Origin: Pictodentalium vernedei
Taxonomy: Eukaryota; Mollusca; Scaphopoda; Dentaliida; Dentaliidae
NCBI GenBank assembly: GCA_031216915.1
Contig: CM062295.1
Coordinates: forward strand, 179,752,927-179,816,926
Length of the DNA stretch: 64,000 nt
Reading direction: 5' to 3'
A program made the position numbers and the translations under genes. Positions 58,566 through 64,000 of the stretch are shown in pieces. The notes under the pieces were generated by a model, which was given only the letters and a program-made list of their open reading frames with translations, was not told where the DNA came from and ran no database searches. Each line of letters starts with the position of its first letter. Position 1 is the first letter of the stretch.

Positions 58566-59712
58566 TTTGGCGTTGGTAAATACCTTTACCAAAAATTAAT
58601 TTTAAAGTTTACTTTTATATGTCCAAATATTAAAAAATTAGACGTGAAAGGAAATCATCCCTGTTGAAGTGTAAAAATGTAATCAATTCCAGTTTATCGT
58701 TGAAGGTAGTCCATAATACATCCTCAGTGGCTCAGCCTTAATGTTTCACACAATGTACAACCATGCTACAAAGTGTCGCTAAACCCCAATAAACACGCAG
58801 ACAAACAATCATGCCGCCCGATTAATTAAACCGTGCATTCGGAACTTTTTGGGGTGGAAGAAAAATTAATGGGGCAACATAACATCCCTCCCCAATACAG
58901 CACGTATCCGTTCACAATCGTCGAGTGATAAGAGCTTTCGAGCAAGGCAAGAGTGCTCAAAAGAGGAGCAGTTGCATTCATCTGGTTCAATTTCTCGGTA
59001 CAATCGCTTAACTGATTGAGGGCTAGATTATTTTTGGCGGTCTGAATTTCTTATTCAAAATTTGTTCTATTACAAATCAATGGAGAGTGCCTGTGGGAAC
59101 CCTCACAGTAATTTGTAAAAGAACAAATTTATATATAAACAAAATATTATTTGCGATTGAATGAATATGAAACATGACTAGGGAAAACGTTGGCTTTGCT
59201 TTGGTATCCTAATTTTTTTAAAGCCCTGATAGTGTCTTCTAGCACTCAACCAGTTAACACATTTGACTGCCATCAAATTTTATTCCAATGAATATCTGCT
59301 GAAAGTTCATACAGAATTTTAGGTGCGGATCAAAGATCTTCACAGGGGGAGGAGTTCCTATATGTAGACAGTTAGAAGATATTTTATCCAAAAGTACTAG
59401 GGGCACAGGAAGCGCTTTGAACTTGGCGAGGGGCGGGGGCTCCTAGAAGGACACACACACACACACAGCGACAGATATAGGAAATATCAGTGGCGGTCCA
59501 CGTGCCTTTGTGGCATGGTAGGAATACAATACACAAAGCTTTGTTTGGGGCTAACGTACCTCTACATTGGGAAAACTGCACATTTGTGCTCCAAATTAAA
59601 ACAAATTTGCTAATGGAATCGAAATGTACACTTTTCTCGATTGTAAAGGCTGCAGAAGGGACAAATTGAACGAGGGAATGGCCGGTCAATGTTCAGAGTA
59701 AGAATCGGAGTA

Positions 59713-60384
59713 CAGTGAAGCCCACTTAACTGGATATCTCTTAACTGAATAACCCTGTTAATTGAATATAATTTTCCAACACAAAACCATTTACCCTTAC
59801 CTCCAGTACAAATCTGACCTGTTAAATGAATATAGGTTGTAGAGTAAACTCCTGTTAATATTTATTTATTTATTAATGTTTAAGGTCACATACTTATCCA
59901 CAATGGCTAATCGTGCCCGCGACAGTTTTACGGGTGGAGGAAGCCGGAGAGAACCACCGAGCATCGGCGAGCAACTGTCAGCTCCTCAACATTCTAACTC
60001 TGATCAAGATCTGCTCAAGCAGGGTTACAGCGGTTGAAGACATGTGCATTATCGACGTGCAGTACGCTGTAGTACACAGCATCATCGTGCCCCAATGCAG
60101 GCAACCGGGATAAAGTGCCTTGGCCCAAGGACACAACCGCGGTCGTCTCGGACAGGGATCGAACTCGGGATCTCTAGCATAGAAGTCCAACAGTCTTCCA
60201 CTGAGCCACCGCGCACCCTCCTGTCAATTGAATAAAAAATGGTGTAACCTGTCCGAAAAATTACACTAACTCTCCACAGTTTTTCTTTGTATATAAAACA
60301 TTCAATACAGGCATATAATCTATTATATCTTGTTTGACAGAGCTCATGGAGCACTGTCAAACAAGATATAATAGAATAAATGCT
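59713..60384. mobile_element. CAGTGG-ended MITE, inverted, interrupted by SINE
   Basis: CAGTGAAGCCCACTTAACTG after TA at 59711-59712, then the reverse order of the family motifs on both sides of the SINE at 59859-60217, including a hairpin around ATATCTTGTTTGACAGAGCT. The far end is truncated. Confidence 0.75.
59859..60217 (-). mobile_element. Full-length tRNA-headed SINE, tail A
   Basis: Very close relative of the 2686-3052 copy, same head, body and tail A. A 10-bp duplication CTCCTGTTAA / CTCCTGTCAA flanks it (59849-59858, 60218-60227). It is inserted in an inverted CAGTGG-ended element. Confidence 0.92.
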
Positions 60385-60580
60385 AGGTTTAGTGGATGGT
60401 CCATAAACCGCAAATTTGCGTGATGGGTAATCAAGTTTCTACTGGACTAACAGACCCACACAAGGGCAATGGCAGTGCTACGGGGGCGTGGGAGGCCATC
60501 CCCGATCATCCTTTATCCACCCCACTTGTTCTTTCACAGAATCAAACAAATACCCTCCCATCCTTACAGAAGTGCGGAAC

Positions 60581-60845
60581 CAGAGTGGAACAGGGGACAC
60601 GTGCCCCTTCACTTTTTTCTCACTGACATCTTGTGAGGTTACGCAGTGGGTTAAAATGGGCGCACGCAAACATATCAATATACAGACATTCCTGTACACA
60701 TTATTCGTGATTCCAAACAACATTTGGCCAAAGAATCCCATGGTACATTAACCGATAAACGATTGTAACTTTTCTCCTACTGGGCAGAACCATGGTAGCC
60801 TTGAAAATGTGTGCCCCTTCCTCTTTCATCGGGCCGCCGCCTCTG
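60581..60845. mobile_element. CAGAGGC-ended MITE, copy 2
   Basis: Same order of motifs as the 44022 element (TGCCCCTTCACTTTTTTC, CATATCAATATACAGACATT, AACCATGGTAGCCTTG, GCCGCCGCCTCTG); the left tip is eroded. Confidence 0.65.
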
Positions 60846-61198
60846 CTCCCTTAATATAGACCCCCCATCCCCCCCCCCCCCCCCCCCCCCCCCCCCATGA
60901 TTCAGTTCGTAGGAGACGTAGGGCCTCAGTAAATTGTGAAATTTTCAGGAAAAAAGTGGGCTTATCAGACAAACTAGGATGAACACAGATAGAGTGTTCA
61001 GGGAAATATTTCTTATAAAAATCTAAATACAGGAAATTAATTCATGAAGTGTATTCATAAACGCTGTCAGCGCTCGAAACAATCGAAATCCCAGTGCGAC
61101 TTGGACATCTCCTCAAAAATCGATTGTCTCCAAGTCTGATATTCTAATACAGGCATCCGTGGCATAAAAATATAACAGAATTTTATAGTTTTACTTAC

Positions 61199-61212
61199 GC
61201 TTCTCCAGACAT
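61199..61212 (-). CDS. Kinesin-3 gene, coding exon 1 (start codon)
   Basis: Proposed first coding exon of a kinesin-3 motor gene. Read on the minus strand it is ATG TCT GGA GAA GC, encoding MSGE plus two bases of Ala, followed by a consensus donor GTAAGT at 61193-61198. Upstream of the ATG, in frame, are a TAG and a TGA four and five codons away, so this is the first usable Met; a G sits at -3. The phase (two bases carried over) fits the exon at 52740-52778 exactly, giving MSGEA followed by VKVAVRVRP. Known KIF1 proteins start with a similar short peptide before VKVAVRVRPFN. The exon is too short to recognise alone; the call rests on phase, donor and the protein start. The transcription start and 5' UTR extent are not visible. 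Confidence 0.78.
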
Positions 61213-61853
61213 TTCTCCGAATCACTATTTACAACTAAACTACGAACGACTAAAATATAAAAATGTTATGACCACATAATCATTTATTTAGAGCGAGTAA
61301 TTGTCTTCAGGTGGGCTTCCTGAAGATAATCCCCCATTCCAGTCTCTCATGCCTCCATGTGACGTCAACAGGTGCGATACTGTTATAGTCAGTTTTACGA
61401 ATCGAGTCCAGCTGACCGTAAAATGTTCGAAAATCAAAATGTATTGTGAATGCTTGTGTTAATCTAATAGCCGACTGTACCCAAAAAACCGTTGTTGTAT
61501 TTCAGCTCCGTGGTTTGACAAAGGTAGGCTATTGTTTTGTTGAATATTATTGCCACTTACAATTCTAAAATAGACTATATCGGCTGCTGTCACCAATATA
61601 AACAATGTTTTCGTATTTCTGTAGCAACGGACTCGCTGCGCGGTATTTATCTTCCCAACATTCACGTGTGACAAATCAGGTTGTAAATGCCCTTTGTGTA
61701 AATAATCGCAAAAAGTAAGGGACAATGAGCGATTTACAGAAGAATAAGACGACAGAACAGTTTATCCATTAAGATGACAAAAAACAATCGAACTACGGCA
61801 GGAAAGTTTTTGACGACAACATTGTTACTAACATTCGTGTCTCACAAAGCCAT
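61213..61853 (-). promoter_or_regulatory. Presumed 5' flank of the kinesin gene
   Basis: Lies directly upstream of the proposed start codon. It is the longest stretch near the gene start in which I see no repeat. No TATA box or other defined element can be pinned down. The regulatory role is inference from position only. Confidence 0.35.
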
Positions 61854-61857
61854 TTAA

Positions 61858-61960
61858 CGCTTTACTACCACGAACTGCAGACGACTAAAAATGAAAAAAA
61901 TTAGTTATTCAAGATTTTTTTTTGTGTGAGTGTCGTCTGATTTTCATGTTAGGTAAAGGG
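61858..61960. mobile_element. TTAA palindromic MITE, short form
   Basis: TTAA (61854-61857), left CGCTTTACTACC, GCAGACGAC, right TGTTAGGTAAAGGG, TTAA (61961-61964). The palindromic core is absent. Confidence 0.8.
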
Positions 61961-61979
61961 TTAAGTTTGTTTATTTTGG

Positions 61980-62505
61980 TTTTATTGTGGTTTAATGACA
62001 CTTTCAGTTGCCAGAGTTATATCACATCGGGTGGGTGGCAAGCCGGAGTACAAGGAGAGAACCACCGAGCAGTGGCGAGGAACTGTACCTGTCAGACGCT
62101 CCGATTTATTAATCCGGCACAAGCAGCGGCTGGAAGCAAGTGCACTTACACCGACGTGCTGTACTGTGCACTGCCCCAGCATGTACAACGTAAATGGCAC
62201 TGGTCAGAGCAGAACAGTTAACCCTTCGGTTTGAAGCCGAAAATGCCATTACCTAACAAATCGGGCCGCATCCGCCCCGACAATATACAAATTCAGCAGT
62301 TGAAAAAATATTATTTTTCAAAAACTTCCAACAAAACCATATCACGTGACCCCTTCATTGGAACGAGCTCGTTCCAGTGAATGGTCACATGATATGTTTT
62401 TGTTGACATTTCTTGAAAAATGTGGAACATAATATTTAAAATAATGAATTTTGATGTCTACACTTGTTAAAGGGTTAATCAATGAGCCACCGGACTCTCA
62501 TCGGA
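61980..62505 (-). mobile_element. tRNA-headed SINE, tail B, split by a TTAA MITE
   Basis: The tail B end (GGTTTAATGACACTTTCAG) and body are at 61980-62248. The tRNA head resumes at 62475-62497 (complement of GGTGGCTCATTGATTAA) after the MITE at 62252-62474. Confidence 0.82.
62252..62474. mobile_element. TTAA palindromic MITE (subfamily B) inside a SINE
   Basis: Right end CTTGTTAAAGGG then TTAA (62475-62478). The left end begins CCTAACAAATCGGG directly after TTA, so eight bases of the usual TTAACCCTTTACC are missing. Core around GGAACGAGCTCGTTCC. Confidence 0.83.
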
Positions 62506-63480
62506 TACAAGTACACTAATATGTTATCGACGTGAAGTACGCCTTTGTACACAGGGAAATTTAATGAGGTGCTAAAAGATCCTTTGTCATTAGAAAAGTT
62601 AAATGCTATTTATATAATCTCAAAAAGAATCACATCTCAGGGTTCCAGACAGAAATTTTCGATGATGTGAAGAAAGGAGGATGAACAAATTGAGAACATG
62701 TCGCACATTCAAAGACCGATTACGATTTAGAGCCTTGCTTGATCTCAGTTAAAGATTATAGTCTGCGGACCATGTTCAGTAAGCTAAGAATCAACAATCA
62801 TAAGCTTGAAATCCGAATGTGTGAAGTCATCTGTAACATGATCAGGTGTTTCACGGAAAAAAGGTCAACACACACGAATAACATATGATATATATTGTTA
62901 TTAACTTGTTACTCGTTTATATTATTATATTTCTTATGTATTGTTGATATGGCACCTGCCCCCCGTGGGTGTAAATTGTCATTAAAATCTAATCTAATCT
63001 TGTCCCGATCTGTACAATGCAAATGGTCTGAGCCTGGTCAGGATCTAATGGTAGACCTCGCGACGGTTTAAATTCCAAATGCTCGAATCAATACGCCCCC
63101 CCCCCACCACCCCGAGAGAGGCCATGGAGTTGCCGCTACGAAAGCCATCCCACCCACCTGCGTCATTGGGCCAATGAGAGGCGTTTATATAAGTTGCATA
63201 ACTTGTTCGCCAATCCTTGTAAAACAAATAACCTTAAAACATATAATTTAAGAGCTCATTCAGTTTGCTAATTAGAAGAATTATTCAGGTTACAATTATA
63301 CTTCCCCAGGTTTCAAAGTTCCCTTGAACATCAATAAATATATACATTCATGATATAGCATTTGATGCTGATGAGTTACTTTCAGCTCCAAAATCCATTT
63401 ACGAGATCAAAAGGAACAATATTTTTGTTTGTTCAAGTTGCATTTGGTTTCCCCCCCAAAAAAGAATTTTGTTATATTAA

Positions 63481-63734
63481 ACTTTTAACCAATGAATCGG
63501 GACATCCGCCCGCGTAGTTTGCAAATTAAGCAGCTGTTTAAAAAAATAGTTTTCCAGAAAATTTAACAAAATCATACCATGTGACCCCCCTCATTGGAGC
63601 GAGCTCGTTCCAATGGGAGGGGGGGGGGGGGGGGGGGTCATATGATATGGTGATGTTAAAATATTTTGACAAATTTTTAAAAAATCTATAATTAAAATAA
63701 TAAATTTTGATATAATGTGCGTTGGCAAAAGGAG
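63481..63734. mobile_element. TTAA palindromic MITE (subfamily B) with poly-G expansion
   Basis: TTAA (63477-63480), left ACTTTTAACCAATG, right GCGTTGGCAAAAGGAG, TTAA (63735-63738). Core GGAGCGAGCTCGTTCC with a run of about 19 G interrupted once (63610-63637) in one arm only. Confidence 0.82.
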
Positions 63735-63832
63735 TTAAATCTTTGCAAGTAAATCGAATAAGAGTAGAACGAAAACATACTTTATTATTTGAACCGACCG
63801 AATATAATCTGAACAATTCCGTACTCAAATCA

Positions 63833-64000
63833 GGGTGCGATGGCGTTGCGGTAACCGGTTCTCGTCAGATCATCGAAGTTAGTCCTTGGATGGGTGACCG
63901 TCTGAGCGATCGATTCGGATTCCCGCGTTGTGTCCTTGGGCAAGGCACTTCACCCCGATTGTCCACATGGGGGCACGATGACGCCGTGAACTAAGGCGTA
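63833..64000 (+). mobile_element. 5S-headed SINE, cut by window end
   Basis: Head GGTTCTCGTCAGATCATCGA, then a deletion relative to the 15017 copy (the AAGCAACGTCGAGCC part is missing), CTTGGATGGGTGACCGTCTG, and GTGTCCTTGGGCAAGGCACT. The body runs past base 64000, so the tail type is unknown. Confidence 0.88.

Larger units (their letters stand above)
12570..61212 (-). other. Kinesin-3 locus: start codon to micro-exon 4
   Basis: Span of the 5' part of the gene as supported here. The four coding segments total 147 nt and 49 codons. The introns are about 8.4 kb, 18.6 kb and 21.5 kb, plus a fourth that runs at least 12.5 kb to the window start. All visible donors are GT and all visible acceptors AG, with phases 2, 2, 1 and 0. 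No frame break occurs across the joins. All other material inside the locus that I can identify is transposon-derived or unrecognised intronic DNA. No alternative first exon was confirmed. Confidence 0.85.

Overview
This window is a repeat-packed, intron-rich piece of an animal genome: spliceosomal introns of 8-21 kb, SINEs, MITEs, a LINE remnant, no operons and almost no long open frames. The mix of 5S-headed and tRNA-headed SINEs, poly-C/G tracts and hairpin-ended repeats suggests a marine invertebrate (non-vertebrate deuterostome or lophotrochozoan). I cannot place the species. A 100-N assembly gap lies at 25849-25948.

The only host gene I can support is on the minus strand. It is the 5' end of a kinesin-3 (KIF1/unc-104-like or KIF28P/KLP-6-like) motor gene. 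Four tiny coding segments (61199-61212, 52740-52778, 34083-34159, 12570-12586; 14, 39, 77 and 17 nt) have good splice sites and compatible phases. They join into 49 in-frame residues that match the first strand of the kinesin motor domain, including its RxRP nucleotide-binding motif. These 147 coding bases cover about 48.6 kb, and the remaining exons lie beyond base 1. Nearly everything else here is intron or 5' flank filled with transposons.

Layout, left to right. 1-12.5 kb (intron 4): ten-copy palindromic TTAA MITE family (first members), long hairpins, a tRNA SINE, two inverted hairpin-ended elements (one with a 335-bp tandem array) and two CAGTGG-ended MITEs. 12.6-34.1 kb (intron 3): a 225-bp-type tandem array broken by a LINE that was itself broken by SINEs; several SINEs with clear target duplications; a 4.06-kb foldback element (26358-30415) with arrays of the palindrome CTCGTTATAACGAG; and a 2.1-kb Mutator-like (MULE) transposon (31280-33377) carrying a decayed FLYWCH-transposase gene between inverted minisatellite arrays. 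34.2-52.7 kb (intron 2): large hairpin-ended elements with internal tandem repeats, a three-level nest with an 8-bp target duplication, and two inverted Harbinger-like MITEs. 52.8-61.2 kb (intron 1): several hAT-like MITEs with 8-bp target duplications. 61.2-64 kb (5' flank): more TTAA MITEs, one inside a SINE, and a 5S-headed SINE cut by the window end.

The most notable observations are the micro-exon kinesin gene start, the MULE whose termini are 83-bp-period arrays, the 4-kb foldback element, and SINEs that combine two heads (tRNA, 5S) with two tails in all four ways.
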